The notes under the pieces were generated by a model. The model saw nothing but the letters and a program-made list of their open reading frames with translations. It searched no databases and was not told the origin of the DNA. A stretch of DNA of 8,326 bases from Acidobacteriota bacterium (GTDB lineage Bacteria; Acidobacteriota; Terriglobia; UBA7540): NCBI GenBank assembly GCA_021786455.1, contig JAJYNF010000108.1, forward strand, positions 1-8,326. The letters are read 5' to 3'. Positions 1-6,057 of this stretch are shown here, piece by piece (the stretch's first letter is position 1; the number at the start of each line of letters is the position of its first letter). Made by a program: the position numbers and the translations under genes.

Positions 1-28
1 GGCGTTCGGGTAATAAATCGGAGTCGTG

Positions 29-58
29 ATGAAGAGTTTCTTCATTGACGCATTTTTT
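29..58 (+). terminator. Possible weak terminator-like hairpin
   Basis: A perfect 7-bp inverted repeat (ATGAAGA at 29-35, TCTTCAT at 39-45, 3-nt loop) is followed by six T residues at 53-58. The T-run starts 7 nt after the stem and the stem is AT-rich, so it is a poor intrinsic terminator. It could end a rightward transcript entering from the left edge, but no gene for it is visible in the window. Confidence 0.25.
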
Positions 59-99
59 CATGGGTTCATTGATTCAATGAGGCAATGGATCAATGACCC
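42..99. repeat. Cluster of TCATTGA repeats and an inverted repeat over the larC stop codon
   Basis: The heptamer TCATTGA occurs at 42-48 and 66-72, and its reverse complement TCAATGA at 74-80 and 90-96. The two central copies form a perfect 7-bp inverted repeat with a 1-nt spacer. The outer arms GGGT-(T)-CATTGAT at 62-73 and ATCAATGACCC at 89-99 form an 11-bp stem with one bulge and a 15-nt loop. The right arm includes the larC stop codon (90-92, minus strand). The structure could be a transcript-end hairpin or a protein-binding site. No T-run follows it in either direction, so a simple intrinsic terminator is not supported. Confidence 0.5.
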
Positions 100-1298
100 G
101 ATATTCCACTTGTCTTCGCGCGGCAGGCGGCGCTGGCGGCCGCCATCACCTCCTTGAGGGGCGCGTTTTTCTCCTTGGCGAGCCGTTCGCAGTCTTCGTA
201 TTCGGGCGCGAGGTTGACGATCTTGCCTTCGCGCCGCGCCACCTTGACGCGCACGGCGCCGTATTCCGTTTCGACGCTCATCCACTCGCGCTCCAGAGTT
301 TTGCGGCGAGCTTCGTAAATCCGCACGCCGAGCGTGGTCGTTTCATCGAACAACAGATTGGCCAGCGCCTCCGCGTCTTCGGGCTTAGCGATCACGCTGA
401 GCTGGAAGCCGGGACGATTCTTCTTCATTTCGAGCGGCGCGCAGGTCACATCGAGCGCGCCCGCGGCCAAGGCTCGCTCCACCAGGTAGCCGAAAATCTG
501 CGGGTTCATGTCGTCCACGTTGGTTTCGACGATGGAAACGACTTCATTGCCGGGCGCTCCCACTTCGGCCTTTGGGACTTCGCTTTCTTCGCCGATCACC
601 AAACGCGCCAGGTTGGGCTGATGCGGCAATTCGCGTTGGCCGGCGCCGTAGCCGACGCGCTCGATTTTCATCGCCGGCATCGGCCCGAACTCCGCCGCCA
701 GGGTTGACACCAGCGCCGCTCCGGTCGGCGTCACCAGTTCCGCTTCCACGCCCGACGAATAAACCGGAATGCCCTTGAGCAGTTCTGCCGTCGCGGGCGC
801 CGGCACCGGCAATCTTCCGTGCGCGGCTTCCGTCTGACCGCTTCCCACGTTGAGCGGCGACGACGTCAATCGCTGAATCCCCATCAGCTCCAAGCCCACG
901 CAGGTTCCCACGATGTCCACGATGGCGTCCACCGCGCCCACTTCGTGGAAGTGGACGTGCTCGACAGGAACGTTGTGCAGCTTGGCCTCAGCTTCGCCCA
1001 ATCGGCGGAAAACGCGCAGCGCCATTTCCTTCGCCGCGCCCGGGAGTTCCGCCTGGCCGATCATCGCCTCAATGTCGCTCAGATGGCGGTGCGGCTGGGT
1101 TTCCGGTATCTCGATTTCAACTCGCGTGCCCACCAACCCGCCGCGCAGCGAGCGAGTTCGCTTAAAGCGATAAAAGCCCAGCGGGACCTTCTTCAGTTCG
1201 TCGAGGAGCTTCCGCGGCTCCAGTCCCGCGTCAATCAGCGCGCCCAAAAACATGTCGCCGCTGATGCCGCAGGTGCCGTCGAGGTAGCCAATTTCCAT
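90..1298 (-). CDS. larC: LarC, nickel-pincer cofactor biosynthesis protein (CTP-dependent nickel insertion)
   Basis: LarC inserts nickel into the pyridinium bis-thiocarboxylate precursor in a CTP-dependent reaction, giving the nickel-pincer cofactor used by lactate racemase and relatives; it acts in the cytoplasm. The 402-residue product has the family hallmarks (DUF111): the N-terminus MEIGYLDGTCGISGDMF with the GISGDM motif, the His-rich stretch HVHFHEVGAVDAIVDIVG at about 115-131, SSPLNVGSG near 146-154, TNVDDMNPQ near 259-267, and ETTTLGVR near 319-326. Length matches full-length LarC, and it is one uninterrupted frame, unlike the Lactobacillus plantarum gene, which is split into larC1 and larC2 and joined by programmed frameshifting. 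The ATG at 1298 fits the family N-terminus but has no good Shine-Dalgarno sequence. Neither larA, larB nor larE lies beside it, so the client enzyme is unknown. A divergent 360-bp region separates it from the peroxiredoxin pair. Confidence 0.95.
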   Translation of the reverse strand: MEIGYLDGTCGISGDMFLGALIDAGLEPRKLLDELKKVPLGFYRFKRTRSLRGGLVGTRVEIEIPETQPHRHLSDIEAMIGQAELPGAAKEMALRVFRRLGEAEAKLHNVPVEHVHFHEVGAVDAIVDIVGTCVGLELMGIQRLTSSPLNVGSGQTEAAHGRLPVPAPATAELLKGIPVYSSGVEAELVTPTGAALVSTLAAEFGPMPAMKIERVGYGAGQRELPHQPNLARLVIGEESEVPKAEVGAPGNEVVSIVETNVDDMNPQIFGYLVERALAAGALDVTCAPLEMKKNRPGFQLSVIAKPEDAEALANLLFDETTTLGVRIYEARRKTLEREWMSVETEYGAVRVKVARREGKIVNLAPEYEDCERLAKEKNAPLKEVMAAASAACRAKTSGISGH

Positions 1299-1658
1299 AA
1301 ATGAAACCGAGTTATTTTCCGCGCCATGCTCAACATTCAGTTTTGGGCACTCACGGGCGCGAATCCATTAGGCATAAATTAAATAATGATACTATGGCCT
1401 GCCTCCCGACGTGTCAATCTGAGGCTTGCGGCGGAAGAGCCTATTCACATCGTATCTCCCTGCCGGGTTAAAGCGTCTTAGTGAAAGGCGCTTTAACGAC
1501 ATGGCGGGCTTGTGCTGGGAGGGAGCGGCATGGAGAACTCTCTCGATGGACAAGGCGCGCAATTCACCCACCGTATTCGACGACAGGCCGCCAGCAGGCT
1601 TTCATGCTATAGTGAGCGGAGAATTTTTGCAGGGATGTTCCGGCTTCAAAGGAGGTTC
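1299..1658. other. Divergent intergenic region between larC and the selenoprotein pair
   Basis: This 360-bp stretch should hold the promoters for larC (leftward) and the peroxiredoxin pair (rightward). An AT-rich patch lies at about 1373-1391. A TATAGT resembling a -10 box is at 1608-1613, but no -35 box is found at proper spacing. The plus frame of the first peroxiredoxin stays open upstream to about 1512, with an in-frame ATG at 1530 preceded by a purine-rich GGGAGG. I treat that as non-coding because a signal peptide begins cleanly at 1659. The stem-loop at 1459-1508 is listed separately. I see no tRNA or other RNA gene here. Confidence 0.5.
1459..1508 (+). other. Strong stem-loop in the leader of the selenoprotein pair
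   Basis: GTTAAAGCG (1467-1475) and CGCTTTAAC (1489-1497) are perfect 9-bp inverted repeats. They extend inward by U-G and C-G pairs to an 11-bp stem with a 9-nt loop (TTAGTGAAA). Further out, CCTGCC (1459-1464) can pair with GGCGGG (1503-1508, one U-G wobble) across an asymmetric internal loop. It lies about 150 nt upstream of the first peroxiredoxin start. No T-run follows, so it is not an obvious terminator; an operator or a structured 5' leader is possible. Function is unknown. Confidence 0.45.
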
Positions 1659-2201
1659 ATGGTGAACTCCAAGCGGAAGATGATGATAGGGGTGGTGCTG
1701 GCCTTCGCGGGGATGGTCCTTCCAGGGTGGGTTCGGGGCGCGCCGCTCAGAGTGGGCCGGAAGGCGCCCGATTTCACTCTGCCCGACGATAGCGGCCACG
1801 CCGTGCACCTGGCAAGTTTTTTGGGCAAGAAGAACGTCGTTCTGGCCTTCTACGTCCTGGCGTTCACCCCGGGCTGAACGCAGGAGCTTAAGGCGTATCA
1901 GGCTGATATCGCCAAATTTGAAAATTCGGGAACGCAAGTTTTAGGAATCAGCGTGGACAGCGCGCCGGCCAATCGAGTGTTTGCCAAGCAGCTCGGGCTG
2001 ACCTTTCCACTGCTGAGCGACTTTCAGCGCAAAGTTTCCAAAGAGTATGGCGTGCTCAACCCCAATGGGTACGCCAACCGCACCACATTCGTCATTAATA
2101 AGAAAGGGATTATCACGCACGTGGATGTGGGCAGCGAAGCGCTCAGTCCCAGCGGCGCCGTGGACGCTTGTAGCCTGATGGCGCACCGGAAGGGAAAATA
2201 A
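1659..2201 (+). CDS. Exported peroxiredoxin-like selenoprotein (AhpC/TSA-Bcp type) with in-frame TGA read as Sec73
   Basis: Predicted thiol peroxidase of the AhpC/TSA (Bcp-like) family, reducing peroxides through a peroxidatic selenocysteine. Read through the TGA at 1875-1877 it is 180 residues. Residues 1-27 look like a signal peptide: basic KRK at 5-7, hydrophobic core about 9-24, and likely cleavage at VRG|A, so the enzyme should act outside the cytoplasm. RVGRKAPDFTLPD (31-43) is the usual family N-terminal motif. FTPGUTQE places Sec73 where Bcp has the catalytic Cys of TPGC, with Thr70 and Arg141 (NRTTFVI) completing the active site. The usual Pro of PxxxTxxC is Val66 here. Cys171 is the only cysteine and could be the resolving one. 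AAAGGAGG (1648-1655) precedes ATG 1659 by 3 nt and an in-frame GTG at 1662 by 6 nt; either could be the start. A SECIS-like hairpin follows the TGA. The second copy begins 40 nt downstream, probably in the same operon. Standard gene calling would end this gene at 1877. Confidence 0.88.
1875..1913 (+). promoter_or_regulatory. UGA(Sec) codon and bacterial SECIS-like hairpin, gene 1
   Basis: After the TGA at 1875-1877, GGCG (1892-1895) pairs with CGCC (1910-1913) and TATCA (1896-1900) with TGATA (1904-1908), leaving a bulged T at 1909 and an apical loop GGC at 1901-1903. There are 23 nt between the UGA and the loop. Known bacterial SECIS elements have a short apical loop with G among its first two bases, about 16-37 nt after UGA, within the coding sequence. 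This hairpin meets those criteria, so SelB-dependent Sec insertion is the natural reading. Confidence 0.8.
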
Positions 2202-2229
2202 CGGTTAGCGATTTCGCGGCGCCCGGGGC

Positions 2230-2244
2230 GGGAGCCAGAACTTG
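2230..2244 (+). promoter_or_regulatory. Ribosome binding site and TTG start of the second selenoprotein gene
   Basis: GGGAG at 2230-2234 lies 7 nt before TTG at 2242-2244. No ATG exists in this frame between the upstream TAG (2206-2208) and the Sec codon at 2380. The only other common start codon, GTG 2308, would remove the conserved VGxxAPxFxL segment. The TTG is therefore the best supported start. Confidence 0.6.
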
Positions 2245-2688
2245 TCTAGGCGGAGAGTCGGCGAAGCGGCGCCACCGTTTGAACTGGCCGATCAGGCAGG
2301 GGCGATAGTGTGCCTGAGCGAATACCTCGGCAAGAAAAAGGTTGTTCTGGCGTTCTTTGCGCGCGCCGGGACACCGGGCTGAAAGCATGAGTTGCGCGCG
2401 TACCAGGATGGTCTCGCGCAGTTTGAGCAGGCGGGCGCGCAAGTGTTGGCTGTCAGCGTGGATCCCGCGCATCGCAATAAGAAGTTCGCGGAGGCCGCCA
2501 AGCTCGGCTTTCCCATTCTATCCGACGCTCATCGGGAAGTTTCCAAACTCTACGGTGTGCTGAGCATTTTCCGCATCGCCGGCCGAACGACGTTCGTCAT
2601 AGACCTGCAAGGCATTATCCGGCATGTGGATACAGGCCGAGCCGCTCTCAACCCGGCCAATGCCCTCAACGCTTGCCAAGCAATTTAA
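2242..2688 (+). CDS. Second peroxiredoxin-like selenoprotein, apparently cytoplasmic, in-frame TGA read as Sec47
   Basis: A tandem paralogue of the preceding gene, with the same predicted peroxide-reducing chemistry. Starting at TTG 2242 and reading TGA 2380-2382 as selenocysteine gives 148 residues. Its residues 5-145 align without gaps to residues 31-171 of the first copy, with 78 of 141 identical by hand count. The motif is TPGUKHEL (Thr44, Sec47), the active-site Arg is Arg115 in GRTTFVI, and Cys145 near the C-terminus sits 98 residues after Sec, exactly as in the first copy. Cys24 is an extra cysteine. The Pro of PxxxTxxC is Ala40. No signal peptide can be encoded in this frame because a TAG lies at 2206, so this copy is probably cytoplasmic unless the N-terminus was lost to a frameshift. 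Spacing of 40 nt without a terminator suggests co-transcription. A pseudogene is the alternative, but conservation on both sides of the TGA argues against it. Confidence 0.85.
2380..2419 (+). promoter_or_regulatory. UGA(Sec) codon and bacterial SECIS-like hairpin, gene 2
   Basis: Downstream of TGA 2380-2382, GCGCG (2394-2398) pairs with CGCGC (2415-2419). After a small internal loop (CGT/CT), ACCA (2402-2405) pairs with TGGT (2409-2412), with apical loop GGA at 2406-2408. The loop starts 23 nt after the UGA, the same spacing as in gene 1, and again begins with GG although the stem bases differ. A preserved shape with changed bases is what selection on the RNA structure would leave. Confidence 0.75.
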
Positions 2689-2701
2689 TACCTGCTGCCG
2701 A

Positions 2702-2719
2702 CCGGACCATCTTGTCCGG
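2702..2719. terminator. Hairpin between convergent genes, possible terminator
   Basis: CCGGAC (2702-2707) and GTCCGG (2714-2719) form a perfect 6-bp GC-rich stem with a 6-nt loop. It sits 13 nt after the stop of the second selenoprotein gene and about 60 nt beyond the stop of the convergent UPF0182 gene. No T-run follows on either strand, so intrinsic termination is only a suggestion. Confidence 0.35.
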
Positions 2720-2778
2720 ACCGATTATCGTGGCAAAGGATCGCGCGAGCAAGATTTCGAAACCTTGCCGGAGGGCTT

Positions 2779-5532
2779 TTACTTCTTCTGCGGCTGAGTG
2801 AGTTGCTGGAGGGTTAGTCCGAGTTTCTGAATCTCTTCACCGTATCCCGCCCAATTGCCCTGGCGTTCTAAGGCCAGGGCGCGTTGATAGTGCTGGTTGG
2901 CTTGTTGGACGAGGGTTTGAAACGGGGTGCTTAAAGCAACAGGGGCGGATGAGTGAGTCAGCGTCCCAGGCTTGCTGGCGGCGGAGGTTAATTCCGGTGC
3001 GCCCGTCGAGATGCCGCTGCCAAAAATCTCTGTGAGTGCGTCGTCGAGCGTATCCTGCATCACCACCTTGTCCCCGTAAGCGACAATGACCCGCTCAATC
3101 TGGGGCAAGCCGCCGCCAGCCTCCGCGGTCAGATAAAGCGGCTCTACGTAGAGCAAGGAGTTTTTAACCGGAATGACCAGCAGGGTCCCCCGGATCACGC
3201 GCGATCCGGCCTGATTCCACAGGGTAAGCTGCTGGGAGATGCTCGGTTGCTGGTCAATGCGGGATTCAATTTGCTGTGGGCCGAAAATCAGCTTTTGCTT
3301 CGGGAAGGTGAATACCACGACCTGCCCGTAGTTTGGCGCGTCGCAGCGTGCCGCCATCCAGGCAATCATATTCTGCTTGCGGGCCGGAGTGAACGGAACC
3401 ATCAGGATGAACTCTTCCGTCTTGCTGATGCCCGGAAGCCGCATGATGGTGTAGTAGGGTGGCATGGGCGTGCCGGGACCCCGCGCGTTCGACCGCGCCA
3501 CGCGCCATAGGTCTTCCCGATTGTAGAATACACGCGGGTCGGTCATGTGAAACACGGCGTATTTGGATGCCTGAATTTCGAAATAGCCTTCGGGATATCG
3601 GATGTGCGCCCGCAAATCCGCCGGCATCGCGCTCAAAGGACGGAACACGCCCGGAAAAGCCCGCGACCATGCTTGGATCAATGGATCCTTAGGGTCGGCA
3701 ATATAAAACCTTACCCGCCCGTCATAAGCGTTAATCGTGGCTTTCACGGAATTGCGAATGTAATTGCCAACCTCTGCGGTCGGTTCGGAGTAAGGATAGC
3801 GCGAGGAGGTGGTGTAGCCATCCAGGATCCAATAAAGCTTGCCGGCATGGGAGATCACCATGTAGGGGTCGGAATCAAAGCTCAGGAAGGGCGTCAGGCG
3901 CTGAGCCCGTTGGAGGATTTGACGGTAAATCATCAGCCGGCTGCTGTTGCGGATATCGGTCGAAAACAATATATTTTTCTGCCCGAAGCGCAAGGCAAAT
4001 AAAAGTCGGCGCCAAAAGTTTTCTACCGGAATGCCACCCGTTCCGGCGTAAGTCGTGTAAACGTCATGGTTGCCCGACGGATAATCAAATTCCTGCTGGC
4101 GGGTTTTCACAAAGCAGTAGCTGCGGGTCAGTTCGCCATAATAAATGGCGGGTTGCGTGATTTTAATCGGGGTGGTGGACTCGGGAGGAATGTTCTTGAT
4201 AAAAAGCACCGGCAGGCCGTCCGGGGAATATTCGTTAACCGGGCTCAGGCACAAGCCGTAACCGTGCGTGTAAATCAAGTGTTCGTTAACCCAACTGCGG
4301 CTGGGCAGATTGGCGGAGGAAAGCTCGCGCGGGGAGAGCGATACCTGCCGGTAATCGCCGTTGATCCAGTAGCGGTCATTATCCACCGCGGCAAAGTCAT
4401 AATACGTGCGAATTTCTTGGAGCTGGGCGAAAGTGGTCAGCAGCGGCTTGTGATCCCATAGGCGGACGTTACGCATGGTCGCCACATTTTGCTGAATATC
4501 GGCCGGGGTCAGGTCATTTGACGCCGGGAATTTGTATTCCTTGAAGTGGTCCAGCCCGTAGGCCTGGCGCGTGAACTGAATCGCGTTGCGGATGTAAGGT
4601 TCCTCTTTATCGAGTTCGTCGGGCGTTACGATGAGATGTTGTACCAGGTTGGGATAGACGCTCACGCCGACGAACGCTACCACAACGAGGATTCCCATGC
4701 TCCACAAAGCAGGCTTGATCCGGCCGAGGGCTGCGCCCAAAAAACATGCAGCCGTCGTGAGGAGGCACAGCACCATCAGAATCCGCAGCGCCGGCAGCGT
4801 GGCATGCACGTCAGCGTAGCCGGCGCCGTAAATGAAGCCGCGCGGGGAAAAAAGTAAGCTGTACATTGCCAGCCGCGCACGATAGGCCATCAGGGCAAAG
4901 AAAAGCCCCACCAAAACCAATAAGTGGGCGCGTACCGGCGCGGCCATCGCTGGCCCGCGAGGAGTGACCCAAACACCTCCTTCAAGCGCGTAGAAAAACG
5001 CCGCTGTAAGCAGGCAAAGAATGAGGATGACCAGCGTCAAGTGGTACAGGAACCAACGATAGCCCAATTTGAACAGGTAGAAACCCAGGTCAATGTGAAA
5101 AATCGGGTCGGCAGTGCCAACGGCGAGCGCATGCTGGTTGAGCAAGTATTCTCGCCAGTGGAGTGACGCCCACTGACCAACCACATAACCGATCAGCAGA
5201 ATGCCCAGCCAGATCAAACCGCGAAAGAGGGACGCGAAGCGCTCGATGGCGGGGAACTCGATCGAGTTCCGATAAACTCGAAACCCATAGCGATGCGCGA
5301 TCGCTTGGGCGATCAGCAGATTCGCGCCCACCAGGATAATCACGCCCATTCCGCCGAGGCCGCTGAGCGTGATTTCGGCCTCCAGAATGGTTTTGTAAAT
5401 GATCCGATAGCCTTCCTGCCCGAACCAAATCCAGTCAACCAGCAGCCTCACGCCGCTGGAAAAAAGAGGCGCAACAATTAGAAGAAAGAGGATTAGAGCA
5501 AAAATCAGCCGCTGTAAACGTTCCTGCTTCAA
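2779..5532 (-). CDS. UPF0182 family seven-helix membrane protein (COG1615)
   Basis: A large membrane protein of the UPF0182 family (PF03699), whose biochemical role is unknown. From TTG 5532 it has 917 residues, within the usual range. The N-terminal third carries seven hydrophobic helices, starting at about residues 9-29 (LIFALILFLLIVAPLF) and ending in LWSMGILVVVAFVGVSVYP. A long soluble region follows, likely extracytoplasmic. Family-typical segments include SVYPNLVQHLIVTPDELDKE, EPYIRNAIQFTRQAYGLD, the WINGDYRQVSLSPRELS-like stretch and IYTHGYGLCLSPVN. The C-terminus ends with a short helical region (HYQRALALERQGNWAGYGEE), also seen in relatives. No ATG lies near the N-terminus. TTG 5532 has GGAG (5543-5540) 7 nt upstream and gives a short KQER start directly before helix 1. 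GTG 5634 would add 34 residues without a clear ribosome site. The small secreted protein gene lies upstream on the same strand. Confidence 0.9.
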   Translation of the reverse strand: MKQERLQRLIFALILFLLIVAPLFSSGVRLLVDWIWFGQEGYRIIYKTILEAEITLSGLGGMGVIILVGANLLIAQAIAHRYGFRVYRNSIEFPAIERFASLFRGLIWLGILLIGYVVGQWASLHWREYLLNQHALAVGTADPIFHIDLGFYLFKLGYRWFLYHLTLVILILCLLTAAFFYALEGGVWVTPRGPAMAAPVRAHLLVLVGLFFALMAYRARLAMYSLLFSPRGFIYGAGYADVHATLPALRILMVLCLLTTAACFLGAALGRIKPALWSMGILVVVAFVGVSVYPNLVQHLIVTPDELDKEEPYIRNAIQFTRQAYGLDHFKEYKFPASNDLTPADIQQNVATMRNVRLWDHKPLLTTFAQLQEIRTYYDFAAVDNDRYWINGDYRQVSLSPRELSSANLPSRSWVNEHLIYTHGYGLCLSPVNEYSPDGLPVLFIKNIPPESTTPIKITQPAIYYGELTRSYCFVKTRQQEFDYPSGNHDVYTTYAGTGGIPVENFWRRLLFALRFGQKNILFSTDIRNSSRLMIYRQILQRAQRLTPFLSFDSDPYMVISHAGKLYWILDGYTTSSRYPYSEPTAEVGNYIRNSVKATINAYDGRVRFYIADPKDPLIQAWSRAFPGVFRPLSAMPADLRAHIRYPEGYFEIQASKYAVFHMTDPRVFYNREDLWRVARSNARGPGTPMPPYYTIMRLPGISKTEEFILMVPFTPARKQNMIAWMAARCDAPNYGQVVVFTFPKQKLIFGPQQIESRIDQQPSISQQLTLWNQAGSRVIRGTLLVIPVKNSLLYVEPLYLTAEAGGGLPQIERVIVAYGDKVVMQDTLDDALTEIFGSGISTGAPELTSAASKPGTLTHSSAPVALSTPFQTLVQQANQHYQRALALERQGNWAGYGEEIQKLGLTLQQLTQPQKK

Positions 5533-5543
5533 CGAATTTCTCC
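5530..5543 (-). promoter_or_regulatory. Ribosome binding site and TTG start of the UPF0182 gene
   Basis: On the minus strand GGAG (5543-5540) lies 7 nt before TTG (5532-5530). This start removes a polar N-terminal extension that would begin at GTG 5634, and places a short basic segment ahead of the first membrane helix. Confidence 0.5.
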
Positions 5544-5648
5544 GCCGTTTATCTTTACACAAGGGAGAGAGAGTGTCAAAAAATTTGTACGTGGAAGACT
5601 GCGTCGCCACGGAAAATCTAGGGGCCGGCGGCACGCGGAGCGGTCGCC

Positions 5649-5676
5649 GAGAAAAGCTGTGGTCGGGCCGCTTCTC
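5649..5676 (-). terminator. Hairpin directly after the small secreted protein gene
   Basis: GAGAAGC (minus strand, 5676-5670) can pair with GCTTTTCTC (5657-5649) if two U residues bulge, immediately after the stop codon of the upstream gene. No T-run follows. It may stabilise the 3' end or weakly terminate, which bears on whether the UPF0182 gene is co-transcribed. Confidence 0.25.
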
Positions 5677-6057
5677 TCATTTCCGGCGGGCACGTTTGGG
5701 CCTTTTAAGTTCGACGGAAATCAGGACACCGTCGTTGGGACGGCCGGGAACGTCGTAGAAGATCGCTTGCGCCCGCATCCCCCGGATTTCTTCGCAAGGA
5801 TTGATGGTGTGCTTGGGTTTGAAGTTCGCCGCGGAGAAATCCACCTTGAAGTAGTCAGCGGTGTACAGCCGCAGGAGTTGGTGCTGTGTTTGCAGGCGCA
5901 TCTGAAGCCTTTTCCCGTAGCACGTGACGCTCTTGATGACACCGTCCGAAAGATCCCGCGGCCCGCGCCCGGCTCGCCGAGATCGAGCCGATAACATAGA
6001 ACCCATGCTCGTCCATCCCAAGGCCAAGACGGCCAACGCTGCTCGAATCCGTCTCAT
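5677..6057 (-). CDS. Small predicted secreted protein, acidobacterial-type domain of unknown function
   Basis: From ATG 6057 the product is 126 residues. Residues 1-24 (MRRIRAALAVLALGWTSMGS) look like a signal peptide: paired Arg, hydrophobic core, small residues near MLSA. The rest is one compact domain: GVIKSVTCYGKRLQMRLQ, then LYTADYFKVDFSAANFKPK, INPCEEIRGMRAQAIFYDVP and a terminal VLISVELKR strand, ending in a basic KRARRK tail. I recall the pattern VTCxGxxLxLxL...YYKVDFSAxxFxPxxxxNPCxxxxGxxAxVxY as common in acidobacterial proteins, often beside TPR domains, but I know no established function or family name. Two cysteines, in VTCYG and NPCEE, could form a disulfide after export. The start is uncertain: the frame is open to TTG 6297, with in-frame ATGs at 6249, 6171 and 6165, and the nearest GGAGG is 22 nt upstream of ATG 6057. 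The UPF0182 gene starts 144 nt downstream on the same strand. Confidence 0.7.
   Translation of the reverse strand: MRRIRAALAVLALGWTSMGSMLSARSRRAGRGPRDLSDGVIKSVTCYGKRLQMRLQTQHQLLRLYTADYFKVDFSAANFKPKHTINPCEEIRGMRAQAIFYDVPGRPNDGVLISVELKRPKRARRK

Noticed and set aside
93..1304. Plus-strand open frames opposite larC (93-707, 819-1304)
   Set aside because: They are antisense to a clear larC and show no recognisable motif; open antisense frames are common in GC-rich genes.
1467..1497. The leader stem-loop as an intrinsic terminator
   Set aside because: The sequence after the stem is GACATGGC, with no T-run on either strand.
1299..1658. A selC (tRNA-Sec) gene near the selenoprotein pair
   Set aside because: I looked for a ~95-nt cloverleaf with a TCA anticodon and a GGTTCRA T-loop and found none; the stem-loop there does not fit a tRNA.
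1875..2382. The two in-frame TGAs as nonsense mutations in pseudogenes or sequencing errors
   Set aside because: Both lie exactly at the catalytic Cys position, frames are intact on each side, the copies are 55% identical so they diverged long ago, and both have a hairpin at the same distance. Chance decay would not produce this twice.
1602..2516. Minus-strand open frames across the peroxiredoxin genes
   Set aside because: The plus strand carries the conserved protein motifs; the antisense translations resemble nothing I know.
3247..5481. Several plus-strand open frames opposite the UPF0182 gene
   Set aside because: They are antisense shadows with low-complexity, Arg/His-rich translations and no family features.
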